Made by a program: the position numbers and the translations under genes. A stretch of DNA of 33,536 bases from Desulfobacteraceae bacterium (GTDB lineage Bacteria; Desulfobacterota; Desulfobacteria; Desulfobacterales; Desulfosalsimonadaceae), in assembly GCA_014237465.1 (NCBI GenBank), contig JABZFM010000041.1, forward strand, positions 1 to 33,536, given 5' to 3'. This document shows, one piece after another, positions 16,551-24,915 of the stretch (position 1 is the stretch's first letter; each line of letters starts with the position of its first letter). Under the pieces are notes generated by a model that searched no databases, was not told the DNA's origin, and saw only the letters and a list, made by a program, of their open reading frames with translations.

Positions 16551-16802
16551 ATGAAAAATCAATCAAATCATATAATCGATCTTAGCGGTTTTATGGCCCC
16601 TGTTGCAGCGCTTCAGGCCGTCCGGAAATTCCGGGAGATGAAGACGGGCGAATGCCTTGAAATGGTAAATTGCAACCATGAAACAATGCGAATGATATTA
16701 CGGTTTTTCCCGAAATCTGCTTATCAATTGCTGGATGAAGAAAAGATGCCCGTACAATTTTTTCTGTATCGGGTAATGATGCGAAAAATTGATGATATAT
16801 AA
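16551..16802 (+). CDS. TusA/SirA-like protein lacking the catalytic cysteine
   Basis: 83 aa from ATG 16551 (GTG 16530 is an in-frame alternative; neither has a strong ribosome site). HIIDLSGFMAPVAALQAVRK aligns with the TusA start, where the sulfur-carrying CPxP motif would stand; here it reads FMAPVAAL, without Cys. GECLEMVNCNHETMRMILRF follows the family pattern. TusA proteins carry persulfide sulfur and accompany Hdr-like sulfur systems. Without the Cys this one cannot be a classic sulfur carrier and may be a structural or regulatory subunit. It is the first gene of the sigma-54 operon, 51 nt before the HdrA fusion. Confidence 0.6.
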   Translation: MKNQSNHIIDLSGFMAPVAALQAVRKFREMKTGECLEMVNCNHETMRMILRFFPKSAYQLLDEEKMPVQFFLYRVMMRKIDDI

Positions 16803-16853
16803 AATTCACCCCTGATTGAATATTTTAAATTAATGAAATTCAGGAGAAAATAG

Positions 16854-19853
16854 ATGTCCAAAGCAAGTACCGTCCTGATTTACGGGACCAATTTGAGCGG
16901 CTACAGAATCGCCTATGCCCTTGGCAAGCTGGGATACAAGACCGTCATGCTGAACCGGGGGGCTTATGTGGATGAAGTCAGAAACCAGGTGCTGTCCCAG
17001 CTCCCATTTGACCTTTGCTGGGCCTGCGCCTATGCGCCCCAGCGGTTGTTCGTAGGCCTTGGCGCCATGCAGATCATGTATAATGCAGAGCTCCTTGAGC
17101 TTAACGGTGAAGCCGGAAATTTTACGGCAAAAATCCGGAAACGGGATGCGTTTGTTAATAACTATATCTGCACGGAATGTGAAAAATGTGTGGACGCATG
17201 CCCGGTAACGGTTGAAAAGGACGGCAAAAAACAAAAAGCGGTGCAGATCGTGCCCAAAATGTTCTGGGAAAATATTTATTTGATTGATGAAGAAAACTGC
17301 ACCCAATGCGGGGAATGTGAAACCGCCTGTCCCACCGGGGCCTTAAAAATGAACCCGCCGGTTGAGGAGATCGAAATTGAAGCAGGCGCGGTCATCCTTG
17401 CTCCTGAATTTGACGAGCCCGGCAAAGCAGAACTGGCGACCTTTGGATGGGGGATAATGCCGAATGTGGTCAAAAGCTCGGATATTGCCCGGGCATCCCT
17501 TGCCACCAATTTTACCGGTGATTCATTCAAACGTCCGTCCGATGGAAAGCTTCCCCAAAGTATCGCCATCGTCGTGACACCGCATTTCAATGAAAAGGGC
17601 ATTGAGTATGAAAATTGTAATGCCAGCGCCCAGGCGGTATATCGCGCCAACAAAATAAAGGAGATGCATCCCGACATTGATGTGTCCCTTTTTTGCCGGG
17701 ATTACAAATGTTACGGCAAGGGTCATTGCCGCATGTACGAACGGGCAAAAGACAGTGGGGTCCGTGTCATCAGGACGGAAAAACTGGCCTTAAGTGCGGC
17801 GGATGGCGAAAGAAACAGGATATCCTTTTCAACATTTTCAACAAAGGAACTAACAGACAAAAAAACGGTACATATGACCATTTTAATCACCGGCCAGCGA
17901 CCGCCCACCACCATGAAACGGCTTTCCGAAATTTGCGGCGTTCCGGCGGAATCTCATGGATTCTGTGATATTTTGCCATTCACCTGCGCCAAAACCGAGG
18001 TGAACGGTATTTTTGCAGTGGGCGAATTCACGTCTCCAAAGGGAAACCCGGAGACCATCTGGGAAGGATACGGTCCGTTAAGGGAAATTACTTCCAGGCT
18101 GGGCGAAAAGAACGTTGAAAAACCCCAACCCCCCGCGCTGCGGAACGTCTCATATGAAAAGACACGGACAGGAATTTTTATCTGTAGTTGTTTCGGGGCT
18201 TTTTCCGATAAAATAGACCTTGAATCACTTGTCAACCGGGTAAAAGGCTTTTCCCATGTGGCACACGCGGAGATCATCAACGGTTGTTGCACGCCGTTTT
18301 CCATCCAGGAAACCGCGGCAAAAATAAAAGAATCAGGCGTCAACCGGGTGGTGTTGGCCGTCTGCACCCCGACCCAGAAAATGATGAAATTCAGAAAAAC
18401 CGTTATGATGGCCGGATTAAATCCGCTGCTTTCCGAACTTCTGCGCCTAAGGGAGGATGTGATTCAGGTCCATACGGACCCGGCCGGAATGGAAGATAAA
18501 GCGGCCGCGATGATATATGCCGCGGCAGCCAAGCTGACAACCGCGCAGGCCATGCCGACGCTAATGGATCATATGGGGTCAACGGTCCTGGTCATCGGTG
18601 GCGGTGCGTCCGGGCTTGAGGCGGCCAGATATCTGGGAGCCGCCGGCTATAACGTTCATGTGGTGGAAAAGACAGACCATGTGGGCGGCATGGCGGATTT
18701 TTTGTCGATAGATCTTGAGGGCCATGAAATTCAAAAATATATGGCGCAACTCGTGGATGACATTGAAAAAGATGTGCATATCACGGTTTATACGGATACC
18801 CTGGTGAGCGATGTTACCGGGTATGCCGGTAATTTTCATGTCCGACTTGAAACAAAGGGTACGGAAACGGTTGCGGTTGATCCCGCGATTGTCATTCTTG
18901 CCACCGGGGCGAAGGAGGCAAAACCGGATTTATACGATTACGGTAAAGATGAGCGGGTCATGACGCAGTTGGAGTTTGAGCAAAAACTGGCAAACAAACA
19001 AATCACCGGCGGGCATGTGGTCATGATCCAGTGCGTTGGCTCCAGAAACCCGGAAAAGCCCTACTGCTCAAGGGTTTGCTGCTCTGCGGCCTTAAAGAAT
19101 GCGTTGATTTTGAGGGAAAAGGGAATTGATGTCACCATTCTTTATCGTGATATGAATACATACGGGTTCAAGGATGACTATTTCCAGGCGGCAATGAAAA
19201 AAGGGGTGTCCTTTTTACGGTTTGATGAAAATCAATATCCAAAATTAGAAGCCTCTGATGCGACCCTTAAAATAAAGATCAACGACATTTCAGACGGGAA
19301 AGACAAGGAGATTATCGCGGATTATCTGGTTTTGAGTACCGGCATGGACCCGAACCGGGAAAACAATGAGGCGTTTTCGGCATTATTTGATTTAAATCTG
19401 GATGATGATGGTTTTTTTGATGTGGAGTCATGCGCATGCCCTTATGAAGACGCTTCCAAAAGGATTATGAAACCGTTTGAGCTTTCATCCAACGGTGTTT
19501 TTGTGGTGGGAACGGCTCACTCGCCCCGGTCTTTTATGGAATCGGTAATGATGGCACGCCAGGCTGCCGGAAAGGCCATGGTGATTCTGCCGGCCGCCAA
19601 AATGCCGGCGCCCAATGCCATGTATGTCTCTGAAGTGGATGAAAGCAAATGTACCGGGTGCGGCCTATGTGTGGATGTCTGTCCTTATCATGCGCGGGAG
19701 ATTGATCCCATACGGAAGGTGGCCAAGGTCCGTCCGTTTCTGTGTGATTCATGCGGGGCGTGTGTGGTTGCATGCCCGAGCAGCGCGGCATTTTTAAGGG
19801 ATCAGCGGGAAGATCAGTTAATTAGAAGTATCGATGGATTGCTGGCGGTATAA
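16854..19853 (+). CDS. Double HdrA-type flavin/FeS fusion protein, 999 aa
   Basis: It consists of two HdrA-like halves. The N-terminal half (about 1-430) has a Rossmann start with GTNLSG in place of GGGxSG, and two ferredoxin motifs, CTECEKCVDACP (about 105) and CTQCGECETACP (about 149). The C-terminal half (about 440-999) is a fuller HdrA: CSCFGAF at 443, a good FAD motif VIGGGASGLEAARYLGAAGY (about 580), CSRVCC, and terminal ferredoxin motifs CTGCGLCVDVCP (about 932) and CDSCGACVVACP (about 963). HdrA is the bifurcating flavin subunit of heterodisulfide reductases. MvhD follows at once, a known HdrA partner. The ribosome site is CAGGAG. The degenerate first flavin site suggests an electron-wiring role for that half. 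Confidence 0.9.
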   Translation: MSKASTVLIYGTNLSGYRIAYALGKLGYKTVMLNRGAYVDEVRNQVLSQLPFDLCWACAYAPQRLFVGLGAMQIMYNAELLELNGEAGNFTAKIRKRDAFVNNYICTECEKCVDACPVTVEKDGKKQKAVQIVPKMFWENIYLIDEENCTQCGECETACPTGALKMNPPVEEIEIEAGAVILAPEFDEPGKAELATFGWGIMPNVVKSSDIARASLATNFTGDSFKRPSDGKLPQSIAIVVTPHFNEKGIEYENCNASAQAVYRANKIKEMHPDIDVSLFCRDYKCYGKGHCRMYERAKDSGVRVIRTEKLALSAADGERNRISFSTFSTKELTDKKTVHMTILITGQRPPTTMKRLSEICGVPAESHGFCDILPFTCAKTEVNGIFAVGEFTSPKGNPETIWEGYGPLREITSRLGEKNVEKPQPPALRNVSYEKTRTGIFICSCFGAFSDKIDLESLVNRVKGFSHVAHAEIINGCCTPFSIQETAAKIKESGVNRVVLAVCTPTQKMMKFRKTVMMAGLNPLLSELLRLREDVIQVHTDPAGMEDKAAAMIYAAAAKLTTAQAMPTLMDHMGSTVLVIGGGASGLEAARYLGAAGYNVHVVEKTDHVGGMADFLSIDLEGHEIQKYMAQLVDDIEKDVHITVYTDTLVSDVTGYAGNFHVRLETKGTETVAVDPAIVILATGAKEAKPDLYDYGKDERVMTQLEFEQKLANKQITGGHVVMIQCVGSRNPEKPYCSRVCCSAALKNALILREKGIDVTILYRDMNTYGFKDDYFQAAMKKGVSFLRFDENQYPKLEASDATLKIKINDISDGKDKEIIADYLVLSTGMDPNRENNEAFSALFDLNLDDDGFFDVESCACPYEDASKRIMKPFELSSNGVFVVGTAHSPRSFMESVMMARQAAGKAMVILPAAKMPAPNAMYVSEVDESKCTGCGLCVDVCPYHAREIDPIRKVAKVRPFLCDSCGACVVACPSSAAFLRDQREDQLIRSIDGLLAV

Positions 19854-19892
19854 TAATTACGAATTGCGGGTATGACTAACGGGAGAAAAAAT

Positions 19893-20324
19893 ATGGATGA
19901 AAAAAAAGAATTTACACCGTCAATTATTTACGGGCTGTGCAGTTGGTGCGGTACGGGCGGCTCTGAGACAGCCGGAGCCATGCATCTTCAGTATGCAGAT
20001 AATATCCGACCGTTTCGGGTTCCCTGCACGGGGGCCATTGATCCGGTTTATATTTTAAGGGCTTTGATTGAAGGCGCGGACGGTTTTGCCGTTAGCGGTT
20101 GCCATCCCGGGGATTGTCATTTTGATTCAGGTAATTATCGCGCGCGAAGGCGAATAGCGGTTTTAAAGAGTCTTTTAGATACGTTCGGGCTTGATTCGGA
20201 AAGGGTCTTGCTCCGGTGGGTCGGCCACGGCGAGGGAAAACGGTTTGCAGATACGGTCAATGAATTTAATGACTATATAAAAGAAATGAAAAAAAATCCT
20301 TTGGCTGAAAGAAGGGACACATAA
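19893..20324 (+). CDS. mvhD: MvhD/FrhD-type iron-sulfur subunit (copy 1)
   Basis: 143 aa. MvhD proteins carry a [2Fe-2S] cluster and pass electrons between HdrA and a dehydrogenase or hydrogenase. Conserved Cys are seen in LCSWCGTGG (start), VPCTGAIDPVY and VSGCHPGDCHFDSGNYRARR. The ATG at 19893 is chosen for the GGGAG 8 nt upstream, over an earlier in-frame start at 19872. It lies 39 nt after the HdrA fusion. Compared with copy 2 downstream it is divergent at the first motif (GTGGSETAG against TFTAADLAG), suggesting a different partner. Confidence 0.93.
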   Translation: MDEKKEFTPSIIYGLCSWCGTGGSETAGAMHLQYADNIRPFRVPCTGAIDPVYILRALIEGADGFAVSGCHPGDCHFDSGNYRARRRIAVLKSLLDTFGLDSERVLLRWVGHGEGKRFADTVNEFNDYIKEMKKNPLAERRDT

Positions 20325-20440
20325 GGCGGCCGGGCCGCAGAAACTGGAAACTGTAATGATTGAATTGTCGCTTCGAAAATGCAAAAAAAAATTATTTTTA
20401 TTGCACTGAGTGAGTTACGGTCTGTCAAAACATGGGCAAC

Positions 20441-20563
20441 GGCTTCGTAAAAAGCTCCGTATGCAAGGCGCGCGAACCGGGAAAGGCGAGGGCGTACTTT
20501 ATGTACGTTGAGCCCTTTCCCGGTGAAGCGCAACGCCGCAGACGGAGCTTTTAACGAAGTCGG
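20441..20563. repeat. Palindromic repeat element R1
   Basis: The ends GGCTTCGTAAAAAGCTCCGT and ACGGAGCTTTTAACGAAGTC are inverted copies. The inside is a second long hairpin (CCGGGAAAGG...CCCTTTCCCGG) around a TAC-TTTA-GTA-type loop. It is one of five elements in this cluster, with the internal GCAAGGCGCGC core in the opposite orientation to R3 and R4. It lies between mvhD1 and the first FrhB-like gene, so the mRNA would fold into a large stem here. Confidence 0.9.
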
Positions 20564-20583
20564 CAAATAAGGATGAGGTGAAT

Positions 20584-21717
20584 ATGATTAAGGGAATATG
20601 GGTTGAAGGTCCGGTGAAAAAAGGGGTTTTGGACTTTTTAAACGGACTTTTGGCTGAAAAAAAAATTAAAGCGGTTTTGATGCCTGCTAAAAATAAGGGC
20701 GGTGATTCCTATGCATGGTTTTTAATGGGAAAAGACCGCCTGCTCGAGTCGGCTGACCCGGTTCCGCCGGTGATGACAACCCAGGGGGCGAATGTTGTCA
20801 GCTACCTGACCAAAAAAGGCCCGGTTTGGGAAAAAACCGCGGTTTTGTTACGTCCCTGTGAATACCGGGCGGTTATTGAACTGGCCAAAATAAAGCAGGT
20901 GGATCTGACCAATCTGGTACTTATCAGTTTTGATTGTCCCGGCGCATACCCGCTGGAAAAATATGTGAATGGGGACCCAGAAGAACTGGATGAATCATTT
21001 GAGGTCTGCCTGGGGGGAGTGGTTGAACTTGACGGGCCAAGGAACGTCTGCGCCATTTGTCATCGATTTACCGGCACGGGCGCGGATATTGAAATCGGTC
21101 TTATGGGCGGAGAAGGAAAGGGTTTCTGGCTTGTTCCCGGAAGTAAACAGGGAGAAGAACTCCTTGACGGGGCCGTGGGCAGCGAATCGGATAATATAGA
21201 CGTAAGGGAAAAGGCAATCAGCGACCGCACCATTGCACGGGAAACAAAGAGAAACAACACGCTCGATTCTTTTCAGGAAACCGTCATGGGGCCTGAAAAC
21301 TTACTCAATACGCTTTCTGCCTGCATTAATTGTCATAACTGTAGCCGGGTATGCCCCATATGCTTCTGCCGGGAGTGCTATTTTGATTCAAAAGCGTTAA
21401 GCAGCGAGGCGGACAATATGCTCCAGCGGGCGCAACGGAAAAGCGGCCTCAGGCTTCCGCCGGATCTTCTTCTTTTTCACCTGGGACGGATGTCCCATAT
21501 GAGCGTGTCCTGTGTGTCATGCGGGGCATGCGAAGACGCCTGCCCGGCCAATGTACCGGTGTCCATGCTCTTTGCCCTGGCAGGCAGAAATACTCAGGCG
21601 GTTTTTGACTATGAACCGGGACGCCGTCTGGATGAAGCGATCCCGCATACGGTTTTCAAGTTTGAGGAATTAAAGGATTTTGAGACCCCTTATATAAAAG
21701 AGTATTCAAAAGTGTAA
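20584..21717 (+). CDS. FrhB/FdhB-like flavoprotein with FeS C-terminus (copy 1)
   Basis: 377 aa from ATG 20584, preceded by GGATGAGGTG. The N-terminal two thirds match the FrhB/FdhB (coenzyme F420 or NAD(P) reducing) family, with LRPCEYRAVIELAKIKQVDL and FDCPGAYPLEKY. An unusual cysteine-dense motif, CINCHNCSRVCPICFCRECY (about residue 247), and CVSCGACEDACP (about 311) form the FeS part. Relatives feed electrons from formate, F420H2 or NAD(P)H into HdrA-MvhD modules. The electron donor here is unknown; no hydrogenase or formate dehydrogenase catalytic subunit is in the window. It is about 40% similar by eye to the next gene. Confidence 0.85.
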   Translation: MIKGIWVEGPVKKGVLDFLNGLLAEKKIKAVLMPAKNKGGDSYAWFLMGKDRLLESADPVPPVMTTQGANVVSYLTKKGPVWEKTAVLLRPCEYRAVIELAKIKQVDLTNLVLISFDCPGAYPLEKYVNGDPEELDESFEVCLGGVVELDGPRNVCAICHRFTGTGADIEIGLMGGEGKGFWLVPGSKQGEELLDGAVGSESDNIDVREKAISDRTIARETKRNNTLDSFQETVMGPENLLNTLSACINCHNCSRVCPICFCRECYFDSKALSSEADNMLQRAQRKSGLRLPPDLLLFHLGRMSHMSVSCVSCGACEDACPANVPVSMLFALAGRNTQAVFDYEPGRRLDEAIPHTVFKFEELKDFETPYIKEYSKV

Positions 21718-21767
21718 ATACGTGCGGATATGGATATAAAAGGGTCTGCCGATAAAAGGAGCAAGAG

Positions 21768-22859
21768 ATGGAAACAATGATTGACAGCCGGATGATGATG
21801 ACGGATTTTCTCACGGCACTTTTTGATAAACTGGATGTGGCCGGTGTGGCAGTCATGTCTAAACTTCCGTCCGGAGAGAAAACAGCATTCACACTCTTTA
21901 CGGGTAAAGACGATATCAAAGAATGCGTGCCCTTTTTCCCGGCAATGCCGGCAAACGCAGCCCGGGCGGTTTCAAAATTTACCAGACAAGCCGTCCCGTC
22001 AAAAACAGTGGCGGTATTTTTACGCCCCTGCGAATTGCGAGCTTTCACCGAACTGATAAAAATCAAACAGGCGTCTTTTGATAACCTTTTGATACTCAGT
22101 TATGACTGTTCGGGTGTATTTCCTTTTCAGGAGATCAATCTGTCGGATGAAACAAAATTAAACGCATACAGGGATGCGGTTTCCACCGGGAAAAACTGCG
22201 AGGGGATTCGGCCGGTCTGTGCCGCGTGTACTCGGTTTACGCCTCAGGGCGAAGACATTGCCATATCATTTGTCGGGCGAAGCACAGACCAGCCTCTGGT
22301 GTTTTCCTTTCCTTCTGAAAAAGGACTGGCAGCAGCAGAACAACTGGGCTTAGACGTTTCAAACACAGTTGCGGCGTCTTCCGCGGTAGAATCCCTGGCA
22401 CAGGAAAGACGCAGTGCGGAAGAAGAACTGACCGCTGAAGTGGACGCTTCGCTTTCCGATACACAAGGGCTGGTTAATGTGTTTGACCGGTGTGTTTCCT
22501 GTCATGCCTGCAGCTATGTATGCCCCATATGCTATTGCAAGAATTGCTATTTTGACTCCCAGACCTTTGAGTACTTTCCGGAAAGCTATTTTATCCGAAT
22601 GCAGGCTAAAGGTGCGTTGCGGTTTCCCGTAGACAGGGTCTTGTTCCATCTTGGCAGACTGAGTCACATGGGGGTGTCCTGTGTTGCCTGCGGAATGTGC
22701 GAGGATGTATGCCCGGTGAATATCCCGGTATCACAAATTTTTAAAACAGCAGGGAGCAAAGCCCAGGCCCTGTTTGATTATATTCCGGGAGAAAATTATG
22801 ATGAGCCGCTGCCGCTGCTGGCGTATGCGGAACAAGAGCTTGAAGAATTCGAGGACTAA
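21768..22859 (+). CDS. FrhB/FdhB-like flavoprotein with FeS C-terminus (copy 2)
   Basis: 363 aa, ribosome site AAAGGAGC. It has the same architecture as copy 1: FLRPCELRAFTELIKIKQAS and YDCSGVFPFQE in the flavin domain, then CVSCHACSYVCPICYCKNCY (about 243) and CVACGMCEDVCP (about 306). The conserved end is QALFDYIPGENYDEPLPLL. Two adjacent diverged paralogues suggest a heterodimer, or two input modules each paired with one MvhD. Confidence 0.85.
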   Translation: METMIDSRMMMTDFLTALFDKLDVAGVAVMSKLPSGEKTAFTLFTGKDDIKECVPFFPAMPANAARAVSKFTRQAVPSKTVAVFLRPCELRAFTELIKIKQASFDNLLILSYDCSGVFPFQEINLSDETKLNAYRDAVSTGKNCEGIRPVCAACTRFTPQGEDIAISFVGRSTDQPLVFSFPSEKGLAAAEQLGLDVSNTVAASSAVESLAQERRSAEEELTAEVDASLSDTQGLVNVFDRCVSCHACSYVCPICYCKNCYFDSQTFEYFPESYFIRMQAKGALRFPVDRVLFHLGRLSHMGVSCVACGMCEDVCPVNIPVSQIFKTAGSKAQALFDYIPGENYDEPLPLLAYAEQELEEFED

Positions 22860-22862
22860 TAG

Positions 22863-22910
22863 GAATTACGAATTAGGAATTAGGAATTAGGAATTAAGAA
22901 TTAAGAATTT
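22863..22910 (+). repeat. Heptamer tandem repeat GAATTA(G/A/C)
   Basis: Seven consecutive 7-bp units (one GAATTAC, three GAATTAG, two GAATTAA, one partial) fill almost the whole gap between the second FrhB-like gene and mvhD2. A slippage-prone simple repeat inside an operon may vary in length between strains. Confidence 0.95.
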
Positions 22911-22926
22911 CAGATGGGGAAAAGTT

Positions 22927-23355
22927 ATGGCGAACAATGAAACAGATATAAAAATAGTGGCTTTTTTGTGCAACTGGTGCACGTTTACCGCAGCCGATCT
23001 GGCCGGCACCAGCCGGCTCAAGTATGCGCCGAACATTAGAATTGTAAAGGTGATGTGTTCCAGCAGGATAGAGCCGGTCTTTATTTTAAAGGTGCTGCTT
23101 GACGGTGCCGACGGTGTATTTATCGGCGGTTGCGCGCCCGGAGACTGTCATTACTCAAAGGGAAATTTCTACGCCCGGCGAAAGGTCGCTCTGGCCAAAA
23201 CACTGGCCAAAAGCGCGGGGCTTGATTCCGAAAGGATCAGGCTTTCCTGGATACCGGCATCGGAGGGCCCGAGATTTGCACATGTGGTCAATGAATTTAC
23301 AGCGCATATCAAAGAACTGGGAGATAATCCTGCCAGACGAGAGGTGTATATATGA
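22927..23355 (+). CDS. mvhD: MvhD/FrhD-type iron-sulfur subunit (copy 2)
   Basis: 142 aa. Canonical MvhD motifs are LCNWCTFTAADLAGTSRLKY, VMCSSRIEPVFILKVLLDGA and IGGCAPGDCHYSKGNFYARR. It links HdrA to an electron-input module. Its stop overlaps the start of hdrC by 4 nt, and hdrC overlaps hdrB in the same way, so mvhD2-hdrC-hdrB are tightly coupled and probably form one complex with HdrA. The ribosome site is GGGGAAAAG. Confidence 0.95.
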   Translation: MANNETDIKIVAFLCNWCTFTAADLAGTSRLKYAPNIRIVKVMCSSRIEPVFILKVLLDGADGVFIGGCAPGDCHYSKGNFYARRKVALAKTLAKSAGLDSERIRLSWIPASEGPRFAHVVNEFTAHIKELGDNPARREVYI

Positions 23356-23897
23356 TGACTGATTCGGTTTTACGGGACAGATTTTTTAAAAAATATCATG
23401 GGCAGGAAATAGAAAACTGCATCCAGTGCGGAATGTGCAGTGGGAGTTGCCCGTTGGCGCCGCATATGGATTTTGGTCCCCGACAGTTGTTTGCCATGGC
23501 CAGGGAAGGGGATATGAACGAAGTTTTACATGCCAATACCATTTGGCTGTGTGTCTCCTGTTATAACTGCGTTGTCAAGTGCCCTCGGGGGATTTCTATT
23601 ACCGATCATATGTATTCCTTGAAAAAGATGGCAACAGAAGTGGGGATAAAGCCGCCCAAAATGCTTCATCTGTATCGGTCATTTAATGCGCCGGTAGAAA
23701 AAAATGGCCGGCTGACGGATGTTATGGCCATGGCGGGATACGGTCTGAGACACCCCGGAGCTGCGATGGCGAATGTGCCGCTGGGCTTAAAGATGCTGTC
23801 CCGGAAGCGCCTGGAACTCAAGCCGGCGTCGGTTAAAAATATTGACGGCTTTCAACGGGTCCTTAAAAAGGCAAAAGAACTGGAGAGGGTATCATGA
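23352..23897 (+). CDS. hdrC: Heterodisulfide reductase subunit C
   Basis: 181 aa, soluble. It carries two [4Fe-4S] motifs, CIQCGMCSGSCP (about residues 21-32) and CVSCYNCVVKCPRGI (about 61-75), in the usual HdrC arrangement. It transfers electrons from HdrA to HdrB. It overlaps mvhD2 upstream (ATGA) and hdrB downstream (ATGA). Confidence 0.96.
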   Translation: MMTDSVLRDRFFKKYHGQEIENCIQCGMCSGSCPLAPHMDFGPRQLFAMAREGDMNEVLHANTIWLCVSCYNCVVKCPRGISITDHMYSLKKMATEVGIKPPKMLHLYRSFNAPVEKNGRLTDVMAMAGYGLRHPGAAMANVPLGLKMLSRKRLELKPASVKNIDGFQRVLKKAKELERVS

Positions 23898-24736
23898 AAT
23901 ACGGTTTTTTCCCAGGATGCAGCTACAAGGGAGCTGCCGGATATAAAGAATCGACCGAGGCCGTTTCGCGGCTACTTGGCATTGAATTGGTGGAAATACA
24001 GGACTGGAACTGCTGCGGGGCGACAAGCTACTGGAGTACCCAAAGCATTGAGGCATATGTTTTGCCGGCCCGGATTATGGCATTGGCTGAAAAGCAGGGG
24101 CTTTCTGAAATCGTTAATGTGTGTAACGCATGTTACTCCACCCTCCGAAAGGCTCAGGAAAAGCTGGCTCAGGACAACGACTTGAACGAGAAAGTGAATC
24201 TGGCGCTTGCCGAAGAAGGGCTTAAATACACGGGGAATTTGAATATCAGACATTTGATGGAGGTCATTGTAAACGATCTGAATGCTGATGATATAAAGAA
24301 ACATATTAAAAAGGACCTTTCCGGCTTTGTTGTGGCCCCGTACTACGGATGTCAGTTAAACCGGCCATGGGCGGACATTGATGATGCCCATTATCCGGTG
24401 TTGATGGATCGGCTCATTGAAATGGTCGGCGCAAAACCGCTAAAAAATTATTCCGCCAAAACCGAGTGCTGCGGCGCGGCACACATGGTTGCCCACAAGG
24501 ATTTGTGTATGCCGTTAAATAACCGGATCGTAAAAGACGCCGTCAGCAAGAGCGCACAAACGATTTGCACACTGTGTCCCCTATGTCAGTTCAATGTCGA
24601 TGCCTCCCAGTACAAATCCGGACTTCCCATGGTGCCGGTCATCTTTTTTACCCAAATGATGGGACTTGCGTTCGGGCTTTCTGAAAAAGACTTGAAGTTA
24701 CAGAAATTATTAACGCCGTTTAAATTGGCTGTTTAA
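23894..24736 (+). CDS. hdrB: Heterodisulfide reductase subunit B
   Basis: 280 aa with two complete CCG domains. The first has PGCSYKG (C9), WNCCGATSY (C40-C41) and CNACYS (C77, C80). The second has YYGCQLNRP, TECCGAAHM and CTLCPLCQFN. These bind the noncubane [4Fe-4S] clusters that cleave disulfides in HdrB. In bacteria without CoM/CoB the substrate is unknown; in MetVF-HdrABC-MvhD clusters of acetogens the complex works with methylene-tetrahydrofolate reductase. All ligand cysteines are present, so the site should be active. Confidence 0.96.
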   Translation: MKYGFFPGCSYKGAAGYKESTEAVSRLLGIELVEIQDWNCCGATSYWSTQSIEAYVLPARIMALAEKQGLSEIVNVCNACYSTLRKAQEKLAQDNDLNEKVNLALAEEGLKYTGNLNIRHLMEVIVNDLNADDIKKHIKKDLSGFVVAPYYGCQLNRPWADIDDAHYPVLMDRLIEMVGAKPLKNYSAKTECCGAAHMVAHKDLCMPLNNRIVKDAVSKSAQTICTLCPLCQFNVDASQYKSGLPMVPVIFFTQMMGLAFGLSEKDLKLQKLLTPFKLAV

Positions 24737-24743
24737 ATTTGCT

Positions 24744-24893
24744 GGCTTCGTAAAAAGTCCAAATTCTTTGTTGCGCTGCATTTCTCGTCACTGCGGAGTA
24801 GGCTGACTACGCCTCATTTCTCGAAATTTGCGCGCCTCGAATTTGGAGCTTTTTTCTTTGCTATCGAAATCTGATTTTTTACGATTTTATCAA
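24744..24893. repeat. Palindromic repeat element R2
   Basis: It starts GGCTTCGTAAAAAGTCC just after the hdrB stop and ends ...CTGATTTTTTACGATTTTATCAA. It contains TTGCGCTGCATTTCTCGTC and TTTGCGCGCCTCGAA, the internal core shared with R3 and R4. It separates hdrB from hdrA. Confidence 0.88.
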
Positions 24894-24915
24894 ATTCGTC
24901 TGGAGAATTTTTACT

